The notes: generated by a model not told the origin, from the letters alone. DNA of 64,000 nt from Gammaproteobacteria bacterium (GCA_030429005.1 JAUIDP010000008.1:1-64000), one strand, 5' to 3'. Positions 26,017-35,115 are shown, counted from the stretch's first letter. A program made the numbers and translations.

Positions 26017-27909
26017 ATGAACAAGACCAGATTCCTGGTTACGGCAGCTTTTGCCTTGATTTATTCGACCGCTGCTGTCGCACAAGACGCAGCGCCGGTC
26101 GATCCGAAATACACCTGGGACCTGAGTGACCTGTACGCGTCGGTCGAAGACTGGGACGAGGCACGCCAGCAGGTCATGGCGAACTTCGAAAAAATCGAAC
26201 AGCGCCGCGGCACGCTCGGCAAGAGCGCAGATGACCTGTACCAGACCTACCGCCTGGTCTCGGACACGCTGAAAGAAGCCGGACGTGTGTACGTTTATGC
26301 GTCTATGAACAACGACGAGGACCAGCGCAATTCCGAAACCCAGGAACGCAGCCAGCTCGCCGGCATCATGTTCTCGCGCTTCGGCGAGTCTACCGCGTGG
26401 ATGCAGCCGGAGCTGATCAGCGTCGGCCGCGAAGTAATCGAAGCGTACATCGCCGAAGACGAGCGGTTGGCGCCTTTCGCATTTCAACTGGACAACGCGC
26501 TGCGCAATGCGCCGCACACGCTGGGCGAGGAAGCAGAGCAAACGTTATCCTATTTCACGCAGTCGTTTGCGGCACCGTCGACGACCTACCAGATGCTGGC
26601 CAATTCGGACATTCCGTGGCCGACCATCACGCTGGCCGACGGCGAAGAAGTACTGGTCAATTCCCAGGGCTACAATCGCGCCCGCAGCAGCCTGAATCGT
26701 GACGACCGCAAACTTGCGTTCGACACGTTCTGGGGCAAGTGGGCCGAATACCGCAGTGCGACCGGCCTGGTCCTGAATTCGCACATCCAGACCCAGGTGG
26801 CGCTGGCCAAGGCACGCAATTACGACAGCGTACTGCACCGCGAACTGCACCAGGACAACCTGCCACCCGCCGTGTACCACACGCTGGTCGAGCAGGTGAA
26901 CAAGGCACTGCCGACGCTGCACCGTTACTTTCGCCTGCGTGCACGCATGCTCGGCGTCGAGCAGATGCACTACTACGACATCTATCCACCACTGGTATCA
27001 CTCGACAAGGAATTCGATATCGAAACCAGCATGGCGCTAACACTGGACGCCATGCAGGTTCTCGGCGATGACTGGGTCGATATGCAGCGTGATGCCATGA
27101 GCGAGCGCTGGATGCATGTCTATCCGCAGCCCGGCAAACGCTCCGGTGCCTACATGCAGGGGTTCGCCTATGACGTACACCCGTACCTGCTGCTAAACCA
27201 CAATGATGACTATGCCGGCTTGTCGACACTGGCACACGAGTGGGGCCATGCAATGCACACCTTGTATGCGCAACAGCGGCAACCGTTCGAGACCGCCAGT
27301 TACGCAACCTTCATTGCGGAGATTCCATCGACATCGCTGCAGCTGATCCTGCAGGATTACATGAGCAAAAACGCCGAATCCATCGATGAACAGCTGTTCT
27401 ACCTCGGTGAGGGCCTCGAGGGTATGCGTGGCACATTTTTCCGCCAGACGATGTTTGCCGAATTCGAGTTGGCATTGTACGAAGCTGCCGAAAAAGGCGA
27501 AGCGCTGACCGGCGAACGCATGTCCGAGATGTACGGCGAGATCCTGCGTCGTTACCACGGTCATGACGAAGGCGTTGTCATCATCGACGACCTGTACACC
27601 AACGAGTGGCTGTTTATCCCGCATTTCTACCGCAACATGTACGTGTTCCAGTACGCGACATCGCAAACGGCAGGCACCGCGCTGTACGAGAAAATCGTCA
27701 ACGAGGGCGAGGCCGGCGTTGAAAACTTCAAGGACCTGCTGCGAGCGGGCGGCTCGGACTACCCGTACAAGCTGCTGGTGCGGGCCGGTGTCGACCTGGC
27801 GCAACCGGAACCGTATGAGGCGATGGTGCGCAAAATGAATGCTGTCATGGACGAAGTGGAACGCCTGCTGGACATCAAGGAGTCGATGAGCCAGGCCGCG
27901 GCCGAGTAG
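26017..27909 (+). CDS. pepF: Exported oligoendopeptidase F (M3 metallopeptidase)
   Basis: 630 aa from ATG 26017 with TTTTGGGGGT upstream. An N-terminal signal peptide (to AVAQDA) makes this a periplasmic rather than cytoplasmic member. The zinc site is H407-E-W-G-H411 in LAHEWGHAMH, followed by EIPST containing the third ligand Glu. The helical M3B body includes LSYFTQSFAAPSTTYQML and the ADGEEVLVNSQGYN region. It degrades short peptides, about 7-17 residues in characterised members. An unlinked, single-gene unit by spacing. Confidence 0.93.
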   Translation: MNKTRFLVTAAFALIYSTAAVAQDAAPVDPKYTWDLSDLYASVEDWDEARQQVMANFEKIEQRRGTLGKSADDLYQTYRLVSDTLKEAGRVYVYASMNNDEDQRNSETQERSQLAGIMFSRFGESTAWMQPELISVGREVIEAYIAEDERLAPFAFQLDNALRNAPHTLGEEAEQTLSYFTQSFAAPSTTYQMLANSDIPWPTITLADGEEVLVNSQGYNRARSSLNRDDRKLAFDTFWGKWAEYRSATGLVLNSHIQTQVALAKARNYDSVLHRELHQDNLPPAVYHTLVEQVNKALPTLHRYFRLRARMLGVEQMHYYDIYPPLVSLDKEFDIETSMALTLDAMQVLGDDWVDMQRDAMSERWMHVYPQPGKRSGAYMQGFAYDVHPYLLLNHNDDYAGLSTLAHEWGHAMHTLYAQQRQPFETASYATFIAEIPSTSLQLILQDYMSKNAESIDEQLFYLGEGLEGMRGTFFRQTMFAEFELALYEAAEKGEALTGERMSEMYGEILRRYHGHDEGVVIIDDLYTNEWLFIPHFYRNMYVFQYATSQTAGTALYEKIVNEGEAGVENFKDLLRAGGSDYPYKLLVRAGVDLAQPEPYEAMVRKMNAVMDEVERLLDIKESMSQAAAE

Positions 27910-28036
27910 CGTTGCCAGAAGGGGTCAGAGCCCTTCCCGCTGACACCTTCCGGTTTTGACCCTTCCATGCGACCGGTTTTTTCGGCCCGGGCCGTCTAAC
28001 GGACGGACACCCCGGATTCGACGAACGGGATTCGCA

Positions 28037-28504
28037 TTGAAAGTAGGCCAGATATACCTGGACAAGACGTCCGGCGACCGTGCACAACAGTTTCAGTCGA
28101 TCATCGAAAGCCTCGACAGGCTCGCGATCGAGCAACACGTGCTGGTCGCCTCGCCGGAGCTTGCCCGGCGCCTTGGCGGGCTGCCGTATGTAGCTGTCGG
28201 CCCGGTTGTCAGTACGCCGGTCATGGCCTATTGCCTGATGCCGGAGATCGACGTTGCGCACGCTCACGATCCGCGGGCCGGCCAGGTCGGGCTGCTGCTG
28301 ACACTGACTCGCTCCACGCCGTACGTACTCAGCGCCGGCGACTCGCAGCACGGCAGCCGGAACCCGCTGCACGCTTCGATTCGCGAGCGCGCCCGGCAAT
28401 CGATCGACACAGAGGTGCTGCGTGCTGACGAACTCATCGCGGCCTACCGCGGCGCCATTGCGGCGCTAGCGAAACGTCCAGAGCACTCCGACCGCAGGCA
28501 ATAG
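28037..28504 (+). CDS. Glycosyltransferase-like N-terminal domain protein, unknown function
   Basis: 155 aa if started at TTG 28037 (MKVGQIYLDKTSGDR); an upstream in-frame extension to 27956 runs through a repeat-like spacer. The order of strands, especially VGPVVSTPVMAYCLMPEIDVAHAHDPRAGQVG followed by LTRSTPYVLSAGD, matches the N-terminal Rossmann half of GT4 enzymes (the 'DIVHAHD...' motif). There is no C-terminal donor-binding domain, so it may be a truncated relic or a single-domain relative. Its last 39 bp overlap the convergent TonB-receptor gene. Confidence 0.45.
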   Translation: MKVGQIYLDKTSGDRAQQFQSIIESLDRLAIEQHVLVASPELARRLGGLPYVAVGPVVSTPVMAYCLMPEIDVAHAHDPRAGQVGLLLTLTRSTPYVLSAGDSQHGSRNPLHASIRERARQSIDTEVLRADELIAAYRGAIAALAKRPEHSDRRQ

Positions 28505-30790
28505 CGGCATCCAGTAGTCCAGCCCGCGCTCGAACTCCAGCTCGCCGGTGTCTTCGTCTTCTTCGAGATCGAAGTCCAGGCAACATTCATTGCGCCGGTT
28601 GGTCAGGTTCGAGACCTCGACAAAGACCATCAAGGAGCCACGCTGCAATTCCCAGGTGCGGGCAATCCGCACATCCAGGCTGGCAAAAGGTGCGTGGCGG
28701 TCACTGTTGCGTGGACCCGGTATCGCGACATACACAGGGTCGCCGGCAGCATCCTCACCATCCTCGACCAGGTACAGCTCGGTCAGCGGCCAGCCAGAGT
28801 GAACGCTGGCCGCGACGGCAACATCCCAGTTCGAACCGCTCCAGCTCAGGCCGCCCTGGAACGCATGCCGCTGGTCCCAGCTGCGCAGCTGGTCGCGACG
28901 GTTGATGCGGTCGGTTGCCTCTGAAAGCACGTATGTCGCCCACCAGTGCAGCGGCCCGTCAGCACGCTCCAGCGATAACTCGAGACCCTTGGATTCCGCG
29001 CTGCGCGGATCGAGACGAACGCGGTCCGGTTGCACCTCGGGAATCAGGCCCAGCGGATCGTAGAGATTCTCGAACCTCGGGCGAACCTGTTGTATATCCT
29101 TGTAGAACACTTCCGCCCGCAGCGAATAACCGCCCGCGAAGCGGCGATGTATGCCGGCGATGAAATGGTCTGCACGCTGGGCCGGCCAGAAGTTCGTGAT
29201 GCCATCCTCGATCTGCAGTTCGTTGATTTCCTGCGACTGGTGATAGCGCCCCCAGGACAGCCTGAGGTCCGTATTGTCACCCAGGGACCGCATCAGGCTG
29301 AGGCGTGGACTCAGTTGCGCATCCGACGAGTTGTCGGTGTAGGTCTGGTCGTCCCAGCGCAGTCCCCACTCCAGCAGCACCTGGTCAGATATTTTCCAGC
29401 GATCCGCAAAGTAGACCGCGTATGCCCCACCTTCCGGCGACGTGGCCAGGTCCAGGCTGCTCGACTCGTCCTGGCCGATAAACAGGGCTTGCAACCCGAA
29501 ATACTCGGCAGTGTTCCGGTAAACGTAGTCGGCATCGGCGTACTTGATGTTCAGGCCCCATTTGAGCTGGTGCCGCTCCGTCGATGCATAGGCGAAGTCC
29601 TGGCGAAACTCGACCTGGCGGACCCGCCGGTCATCCGCGACCGTCGCCACGATTTTTTCCTCGTCATTCAGCGAGCCGTTGCGCTGGTTGTCGAATGCGA
29701 CCACGGAAAACACGGTCCGGCTGTTGAGTTCGTCCGACCAGTGATTGTCCAGCGCAAACCAGAACTGAGCGTTCTTCGTGTTGCTGACTACACGCTCCAG
29801 TTCCTCCGGATCCGATTCGAGTATCAGTTCCACGCTGTCGTCGGCGTACAAGGCGTTGACGGACAGCGTCGCGTTGGCTGTCACATCCCAGGTGTAGTCG
29901 GCAAAGATGTCGTAATAGGACGGTGAGCCGAGGTCCGGGTTGATAACCAGGTCGAGATTGCCGCGGCGCGCAGAGAATACCCAGCTTCGATCCGCATCGT
30001 TTCCGGCAGTCAGCAATGAGGTATTGAAGACGCTCAGGCCGACCTCGGTGTGCCTCGGTTTGAGCGCCTCGAGCGACTCCATCAGGACCATGCCGCTCAT
30101 GCGATTGCCGAACTGCACCGGGAACCCGCCGGTGTAGACTTCGACCCCTTCGATCGCGCGCGCGTCGATGGAACTGAAAATGCTCTGGTAGTCACGAATA
30201 TGGTACGGGTCGAACAGGCGCTGGCCATTGAGCATGACGCCGATCTCGCTCGCTTCACCACCACGAAAATGCGTTTTCGCCGACGCGCCGCTGGCCGCCG
30301 CACCGGGCAGGCGTTGCACGGCGCGTATCGGGTCCTCGCCGATATCCGGCAGGTTCTGGATCGTGCGCTGGTCCAGGTCAAATCGCGACGTCGAAATGTC
30401 CCGCAGTATTTCGTAGCGGCTGGCCGTGACCGCGATGGACTCGAACTCGGGCTCCGGCGGCGAAGATTCCGGCAACGCCTGCTGGGGACTGGCCGGACTG
30501 TCGTTGTCGTCATTCACCCGGATGACGAGGTAGATATCGTCTTCGGTGCGGATCGTCAGCCCGTGCGGTCGCAGGATCTGCAATGCGATTTGCAGCGGTT
30601 CTCCGGGCGATGGTTCCGATTCGACCAGCAGGTCGGGCGTCACCAGGTTGGTGCTGTACGCGAAATTCAGTCCGTCCTCGCGAAACGCGTCGAGCACCTC
30701 GGCAACCGGACGCCCCGCATATTGCACAGCGGGTGCCTCCTGGGCCCAGGCCACGAGTGGCAAGAACACTATGCAAACCAGCAATCGCAA
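28466..30790 (-). CDS. TonB-dependent receptor with STN signalling domain
   Basis: 774 aa. After a signal peptide (to WAQEAP) comes an STN (secretin/TonB short N-terminal) domain at residues 22-90 (AGRPVAEVLDAFREDGLNFAYSTN, LLQIALQILRPHGLTI-type text). The plug (ITASRYEI..., VQRLPGAAASG, HFRGGEASEIGVMLNGQRLFDP) follows, then a 22-strand barrel ending VGVLWTFR. The STN domain and the upstream FecR and ECF sigma genes indicate trans-envelope signalling. The substrate is unknown and need not be iron. Confidence 0.88.
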   Translation of the reverse strand: MRLLVCIVFLPLVAWAQEAPAVQYAGRPVAEVLDAFREDGLNFAYSTNLVTPDLLVESEPSPGEPLQIALQILRPHGLTIRTEDDIYLVIRVNDDNDSPASPQQALPESSPPEPEFESIAVTASRYEILRDISTSRFDLDQRTIQNLPDIGEDPIRAVQRLPGAAASGASAKTHFRGGEASEIGVMLNGQRLFDPYHIRDYQSIFSSIDARAIEGVEVYTGGFPVQFGNRMSGMVLMESLEALKPRHTEVGLSVFNTSLLTAGNDADRSWVFSARRGNLDLVINPDLGSPSYYDIFADYTWDVTANATLSVNALYADDSVELILESDPEELERVVSNTKNAQFWFALDNHWSDELNSRTVFSVVAFDNQRNGSLNDEEKIVATVADDRRVRQVEFRQDFAYASTERHQLKWGLNIKYADADYVYRNTAEYFGLQALFIGQDESSSLDLATSPEGGAYAVYFADRWKISDQVLLEWGLRWDDQTYTDNSSDAQLSPRLSLMRSLGDNTDLRLSWGRYHQSQEINELQIEDGITNFWPAQRADHFIAGIHRRFAGGYSLRAEVFYKDIQQVRPRFENLYDPLGLIPEVQPDRVRLDPRSAESKGLELSLERADGPLHWWATYVLSEATDRINRRDQLRSWDQRHAFQGGLSWSGSNWDVAVAASVHSGWPLTELYLVEDGEDAAGDPVYVAIPGPRNSDRHAPFASLDVRIARTWELQRGSLMVFVEVSNLTNRRNECCLDFDLEEDEDTGELEFERGLDYWMPLLPAVGVLWTFR

Positions 30791-30812
30791 AACAGTGTTT
30801 CCCCCCTGTTAA

Positions 30813-31802
30813 CTACTCGGAAACGAGTATGCGTGCTCCCTCGGCGTCAAAACGTGCGTCCAGGTCCATCGTCAGCATGCGCAGTCGCAACTCGGTACGC
30901 GGGTCCTTATTGACCGCTCCGCGCAACTCGGTGGCTTTTGCCGTTTGTTCGGCCGCCACCGTAAATTCCACCGCGTAACCGGTTTCGCGACCAACCCATT
31001 GCAGGAAATCGTAGGCCGACATGCCATCGACGCTGATACTCGGCGCGACCGCTTCCACCCAGGCCCACTCCGCATCGATACCCGAGGTATTCGTTACCTG
31101 TGGTCGCCTGCCGCTCTTGAACTCGGCGCGCTGCCCCCGGTGTACTGCCTGCTCGTACGCGGTTTCGCCAACATGAACCCTGCCCTCGCGCACACTCACG
31201 ACGAGGCGTTCCGACTGCGTTTCGGTCATGAATTGTGTGCCAACGTGCGAGACCACGCCCAGCGACGTGTGAACAGTGAAATTGCTGGCCGGAACGTCTC
31301 CGACCGAGTCGAAATAGATCCTGCCGGCGTGCAGGTATACCTCACCCGCAGAAACGAATTCGACGCGTGTTCTCTGGTCGACTCGCAACGATCCGCCGCC
31401 GTGCCAGCGCAGACCGGCTGCAGAATCCGCACCGGTCTGCAAAACCTGCCCGGCCATGAAATTCGACAGGTCTGTACTGCCTGTCGTTTCCGTATCGCCG
31501 CCAATCAGCCTGAGCGTACCGAAACTGCGTTCAAGTTCCGCAACCTCGATGGCCGGCACATCGACCTGGCGAAGGCTGGTCAGCGCAACGAGGACCGCCA
31601 GCAGCACGGTCGCGGCTGCAGCGATATTCCGACCCGTTTTCCAGCGCCGGGAGCGACCGCTTACCGCCAGCCATTCCTGCCGCACCGCCGAGCGCACTTC
31701 GCTTTCGACCTCGGCTGGCGGCATCGGCCGCGGTGCCGCCTTGCTCAACAGGTCCTCGACCGCGTCGCGGTGCCGGTCAGTCGTGCTATCGCTCGTATTC
31801 AT
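30813..31802 (-). CDS. FecR-family anti-sigma regulator
   Basis: 329 aa. The cytoplasmic N-terminus (about 60 residues) is followed by one transmembrane helix (NIAAAATVLLAVLVALTSL), then a periplasmic FecR domain: VDQRTRVEFVSAGEVYLHAGRIYFD and VSHVGTQFMTETQSERLVVSVREGRVHV. The C-terminus has an STN-like fold (MSAYDFLQWVGRETGYAVEF). It would hold the ECF sigma until the TonB receptor reports substrate. It overlaps the sigma gene by ATGA. Confidence 0.9.
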   Translation of the reverse strand: MNTSDSTTDRHRDAVEDLLSKAAPRPMPPAEVESEVRSAVRQEWLAVSGRSRRWKTGRNIAAAATVLLAVLVALTSLRQVDVPAIEVAELERSFGTLRLIGGDTETTGSTDLSNFMAGQVLQTGADSAAGLRWHGGGSLRVDQRTRVEFVSAGEVYLHAGRIYFDSVGDVPASNFTVHTSLGVVSHVGTQFMTETQSERLVVSVREGRVHVGETAYEQAVHRGQRAEFKSGRRPQVTNTSGIDAEWAWVEAVAPSISVDGMSAYDFLQWVGRETGYAVEFTVAAEQTAKATELRGAVNKDPRTELRLRMLTMDLDARFDAEGARILVSE

Positions 31803-32416
31803 GATTTTGCCAATCCATCATGGGTGGGAACTGCGGTATTGAGTGCGCCGTAGACCTCGGCGAAGGCACGTTTTGCCCGTGCCAGCAAAGACTGGGTTGC
31901 CTCGGCACCGATATCCAGCCGCGTCGAAATTTCTTTGACCGAATGTCCTTCAACGTATTTCCATTCCAGTACATCGCCATACTTTGGCGGCAGCCTGTCG
32001 AGGGCGACCTGGATCAGGCGCAGGGCTTCGACGCGCTGGTAGTTTCGTTCCGGACTGTCGGCGACCGGTGCCTGCAACGAATCCACGGCCGCCTGTACCT
32101 CCGGGTAATCCTCGACCAGCACGATGTGCTCGCGATAGCGGCCCTGGCGTTTCAGCCAGTCGCTGATTTCGTTGCGGCAAATAGCACACAACCAGGTGAA
32201 CATTGCAGACTCGGCCCGGTAGGTGTGCAGCTTGCGCACAGCCCGGGTCAGCGTTGACTGCGCGATTTCCCGGGCGCCTTCCGGATCGTCGCCGATCCTT
32301 GCCAGCGAAAACCGGTACAACCTCGCGAAGTTGTCGTCGAAGAACCGGTCGAACGCACGAGTATCGCCAGCGAGCAGCTGTTTCGCGAGCTTCCTGTCGT
32401 CCAGATATACCGGCAT
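31799..32416 (-). CDS. ECF-type RNA polymerase sigma factor
   Basis: 205 aa. Sigma region 2 spans residues 10-85 (DRFFDDNFARLYRFSLARIGD, REIAQSTLTRAVRKLHTYR, MFTWLCAICRNEISDWLKRQ). Region 4 spans about 125-190 (IQVALDRLPPKYGDVLEWKYVEGHSVKEISTRLDI, TQSLLARAKRAFAEVYG). It precedes FecR and a TonB receptor, the order of iron/ligand-responsive surface-signalling systems. The promoter it recognises cannot be read from here. Confidence 0.9.
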   Translation of the reverse strand: MPVYLDDRKLAKQLLAGDTRAFDRFFDDNFARLYRFSLARIGDDPEGAREIAQSTLTRAVRKLHTYRAESAMFTWLCAICRNEISDWLKRQGRYREHIVLVEDYPEVQAAVDSLQAPVADSPERNYQRVEALRLIQVALDRLPPKYGDVLEWKYVEGHSVKEISTRLDIGAEATQSLLARAKRAFAEVYGALNTAVPTHDGLAKS

Positions 32417-32502
32417 AGCAACATTCTCCCTGTCCGCACAGTTAGACGGGCGCGACGGGAAAAATCGGTTGTTTTCATTCTACGCCTGCCGCCCGAAACA
32501 CG

Positions 32503-33210
32503 TCACATCGCCGGGTACAGGGCGTGGAACTGCGCTTCGTCGCTGAGCTCATCCAGCAATTCCAGCGCTCTTTCGCGCACTTCCGGGTCCGGATCGCGCA
32601 GGGCCTGGCTGATTATGTTCACCGCCCGGCTGTCATCCAGGTCGCCCAGGGCAGCCACTGCGGTTGCGCGGACGCGCGCATCGGCATCGTGCAACGCCAG
32701 TTCGAGGTATGCGGCCGCGGAGTAGCCGCCTGCGCCGGCCAGTGCCTCAACAGCCCTCGCTCGTGCCGCCGGATCCGCGTCCGCCGTTGCGCTGGCGATG
32801 GCTGCCAACGCTTCATCGCCGCCGATTTGCTCGAGTGCCTCCATGGCGGCGTTGCGAACGCGCGGATCTTCGTCGCCGAGCGCATAGCCCAGGATGGCAA
32901 TCGCCTCGTCCGTGGCCAGGTGCCGTAGTGCCCGAATCGCGTCTTTTCGGTCACCCACCGTGCCCTGCGTAACGACCGCCTCGAGAAAGCCGGCGCGTGC
33001 CGGTGCGTAATCGATTTCGGCTATCGCCGTGACGACGTCAACCTGCCGTTCCTCTTCGCTGTGTCCGTTGTCAGCATCGGCTGCGGTTGCCGCCAGAAAA
33101 GCCGGGCGTTCAGGAACGCCCGGCGGGTCGGTGACGGAGCTGCCGAGGTAGAGCAACCCGGCACCCAGGGGGATGATGGCGAGAAGACTACTCCTCTTCT
33201 TCATCTTCAT
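32503..33210 (-). CDS. HEAT-repeat protein with N-terminal membrane anchor
   Basis: About 235 aa from ATG 33210 (MKMKKRSSLLAII...); ATG 33204 is equally possible and both overlap the end of the upstream gene. A signal/anchor helix (IIPLGAGLLYLGSSV) is followed by five or so HEAT/PBS-lyase-type repeats: DAIRALRHLATDEAIAILGYALGDEDPRVRNAAMEALEQIG and similar units to the C-terminus. It is probably a periplasmic or membrane-tethered scaffold. It lies between the acidic protein and the ECF sigma genes, all minus strand. Confidence 0.75.
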   Translation of the reverse strand: MKMKKRSSLLAIIPLGAGLLYLGSSVTDPPGVPERPAFLAATAADADNGHSEEERQVDVVTAIAEIDYAPARAGFLEAVVTQGTVGDRKDAIRALRHLATDEAIAILGYALGDEDPRVRNAAMEALEQIGGDEALAAIASATADADPAARARAVEALAGAGGYSAAAYLELALHDADARVRATAVAALGDLDDSRAVNIISQALRDPDPEVRERALELLDELSDEAQFHALYPAM

Positions 33211-34063
33211 CGTCGAAACCACAGCCATTCTCTTCGGTTTCGTTGACGCAGATCTCGTCCACTTCAGTGAACGTTGCATTGTCGTCAAAGCCAATAGCGC
33301 CGATCTCGATTTTCACCGGGGTGTTGTCCGGCAGTGTTTCGAGATAGTCGTCGGGTACCTCGACTTCGAGTTCCGCGGCATCACCCGGAATGCGCACGAC
33401 GTAGGTGTAGGTCCCGACGATACCGTCGACATCCGGCTCCATTACGACTTCCCAGGCGGCAACCGGCACGTCCCCCGGTGCCATCGGCAGCAACTCCATG
33501 CCATCGGAGCACTCGCCGAGATCGTCGCCGGGCTCCCAGCTGATTTCGCCCTCGACGTCTTCTCCGTCGAACTCTTCTTCGTATTCCAGCTCCGTCGGCG
33601 CAGCCGGCAAGTTGAACGTCAGTTCGCTGGCGCCGAACGAAAGCTCCCAGCCGTCACTCACACCGAAGAAACGATAGGTGCCAGCGTCCCAGCGATCCAG
33701 GAACTCAGGCAGCGTAACGAAGTCTTCATCGTCGTTTTCGTCGTCGTCATCCGTCGTTGGATCGAAACACAGGGGTTCCGCGCTCTCGGCGAAGGTTTCG
33801 GTAAGGTATTGCCTGGCTAGTTCGCGACGTGTCGTGTAGGCAAACAGCTTGCGGTGTTTCGGATTGAACAACGCTGCGTGTCGCAGGTTGTCGCCGTCCA
33901 TCAGGAAATGAAAACCGATGTCGCCGTCGGTTGAGTTAATTTCGACCAGGACCTTGCACTCGCCGAAGTCGCCGCAGGGTTCGGTTGCGGCGGCACTGCC
34001 TGCAAGCAGCAAACCCACTGCCGCGCCGATTGCTGTCCTGGTAAAGGTGTTGTTGGTTGTCAT
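33188..34063 (-). CDS. Secreted highly acidic protein of unknown function
   Basis: 291 aa from ATG 34063 with GGGAGATCACC upstream. A signal peptide ends AAATEP. Paired cysteines (CGDFGEC near the start, CSDG, CVNETEENGC near the end) suggest disulfides. Acidic stretches such as DDDDENDDEDF and the C-terminal GFDDEDEEEE give a very low pI, as in calcium-binding or salt-adapted secreted proteins. It is the first gene of a series that includes the HEAT protein and, after a gap, the ECF sigma/FecR/TonB genes. I do not recognise the family. Confidence 0.65.
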   Translation of the reverse strand: MTTNNTFTRTAIGAAVGLLLAGSAAATEPCGDFGECKVLVEINSTDGDIGFHFLMDGDNLRHAALFNPKHRKLFAYTTRRELARQYLTETFAESAEPLCFDPTTDDDDENDDEDFVTLPEFLDRWDAGTYRFFGVSDGWELSFGASELTFNLPAAPTELEYEEEFDGEDVEGEISWEPGDDLGECSDGMELLPMAPGDVPVAAWEVVMEPDVDGIVGTYTYVVRIPGDAAELEVEVPDDYLETLPDNTPVKIEIGAIGFDDNATFTEVDEICVNETEENGCGFDDEDEEEE

Positions 34064-34122
34064 GGTGATCTCCCGTCCGATGTACACCCTTAGACGGGTC
34101 ACCTGCGGGAAATCGGTCTTGG

Positions 34123-34299
34123 CTACTCGTCGAACTCGCCCTTGTCGTAGCGCTTCAGGAACTGCTTGATGAACTTGCGTACTTCGCGCGCTGCGGACGT
34201 ATCCACGTCCTGGCAGGCGTCGATAAACCGGTCACGTATATCTTTGGGCAATCGCAGCACAAGCTGTGCATCTTTTTTCTTCTTATTGCCTTTACCCAC
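34123..34299 (-). CDS. Ribbon-helix-helix (CopG/Arc-like) DNA-binding protein, 58 aa
   Basis: GTG 34299 opens a 58-codon frame that stops at TAG 34123. A lysine-rich arm (GKGNKKKKD) precedes a ribbon-helix-helix layout: strand AQLVLRLPKD, helix 1 IRDRFIDACQDV, turn, helix 2 TSAAREVRKFIKQFLKRY, and an acidic tail. RHH proteins bind DNA as dimers through the strand. Two copies of a 16-bp site and a 12-bp palindrome lie in the 220-bp region separating it from the divergent secreted-protein gene, so it probably represses both. Confidence 0.65.
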   Translation of the reverse strand: MGKGNKKKKDAQLVLRLPKDIRDRFIDACQDVDTSAAREVRKFIKQFLKRYDKGEFDE

Positions 34300-34358
34300 A
34301 GTGTCAGCCTGATCCTTGGTTCGGGCGGCTTTGCCGGCCGGTTTTTTTAACGGCTGCT

Positions 34359-34374
34359 CAGTGTATATACATTT
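34359..34374. promoter_or_regulatory. Repeated site CAGTGTATATACATTT (copy 1)
   Basis: Exact 16-bp match to 34485-34500 in the same orientation, with a GTATATAC palindromic core. It lies close upstream of the RHH gene. Candidate operator for the RHH protein. Confidence 0.55.
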
Positions 34375-34454
34375 GCTAGTCGTTGTCTATCGAACAGGGC
34401 CAAAAATAATGTTACGCGTATGTTACGGAAAAACCTGGAAAAAATGTGAGCCAG

Positions 34455-34466
34455 GTTGTATACAAC
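34455..34466. promoter_or_regulatory. Palindrome GTTGTATACAAC
   Basis: A perfect 12-bp palindrome between the two 16-bp copies. It shares the GTATAC core with them, so it may be a third binding site of the same protein. Confidence 0.45.
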
Positions 34467-34484
34467 GACGGTACAGATGATGTA

Positions 34485-34500
34485 CAGTGTATATACATTT
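34485..34500. promoter_or_regulatory. Repeated site CAGTGTATATACATTT (copy 2)
   Basis: Ends 20 bp before the secreted-protein start and just upstream of its ribosome site, so it would overlap the transcription start region. Candidate operator repressing that gene. Confidence 0.55.
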
Positions 34501-34520
34501 TGGGCAGCAGGAGCGATCCC

Positions 34521-35090
34521 ATGCGTAAATTAACTCTGGCATTACTTGTATTCACATCGTCACTTGGCGCTTTTTCTTCGAGTGCGTTAGCAGCAGACAG
34601 TCATAACTCATCCTCTGACCGCACGGTCATGGTCTTCGGCAAATTCCGGCTGTTGAAGAACGGCGAGGAAACCCAGCTCGGTACGGGCTTTTTCAGCAAC
34701 GTGGCTGCGCTGCGCCTGTATCGCGCTGACGACCAGGAAGAATTCACGGTCCGCGTTGGTGAGAACGGCGAGTTTGCCCGCGAACTGACACCCGGCGACT
34801 ACTATGTCATGAACATTTCCTTCAAGTACCGTGGCGAAACGGTGCGTCCGGAAACCAACTTCATGTTCAACGTGTCCGATGACGGCCAGCCGAATTACGT
34901 CGGCACGATTACGCTGGCGGCCAAGTTCCGCAACGGCTATCACGGGTCGAAAGGCAATTTCGATCGCTTCCTGATCAGCAATGAGTGTGCGAGCGAATGC
35001 GAGCGGCGACTGGCCGAACTCGGGCTCGAGAACAGCGTTGCCGTTACGTCCTTGCCGCAATGGCAGCAGCAGGTCGCGTTCAGCCGCTAG
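34521..35090 (+). CDS. Secreted protein of unknown function, beta-sandwich-like
   Basis: 189 aa from ATG 34521, with AGGAG 7 nt upstream. A signal peptide ends SALAAD. The mature part has short beta strands (TVMVFGKFRLLKNGEE, AALRLYRADDQEEFTVRVGENGEFARELTPGDYYVMNISF) resembling carboxypeptidase-regulatory/transthyretin-like domains. A C-terminal Cys pair sits in NECASECERRLAEL. It is followed by a strong terminator and controlled by the repeated sites upstream. No family name can be given. Confidence 0.65.
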   Translation: MRKLTLALLVFTSSLGAFSSSALAADSHNSSSDRTVMVFGKFRLLKNGEETQLGTGFFSNVAALRLYRADDQEEFTVRVGENGEFARELTPGDYYVMNISFKYRGETVRPETNFMFNVSDDGQPNYVGTITLAAKFRNGYHGSKGNFDRFLISNECASECERRLAELGLENSVAVTSLPQWQQQVAFSR

Positions 35091-35115
35091 GCTTCAGCTC
35101 GACCCTGACAACTCA

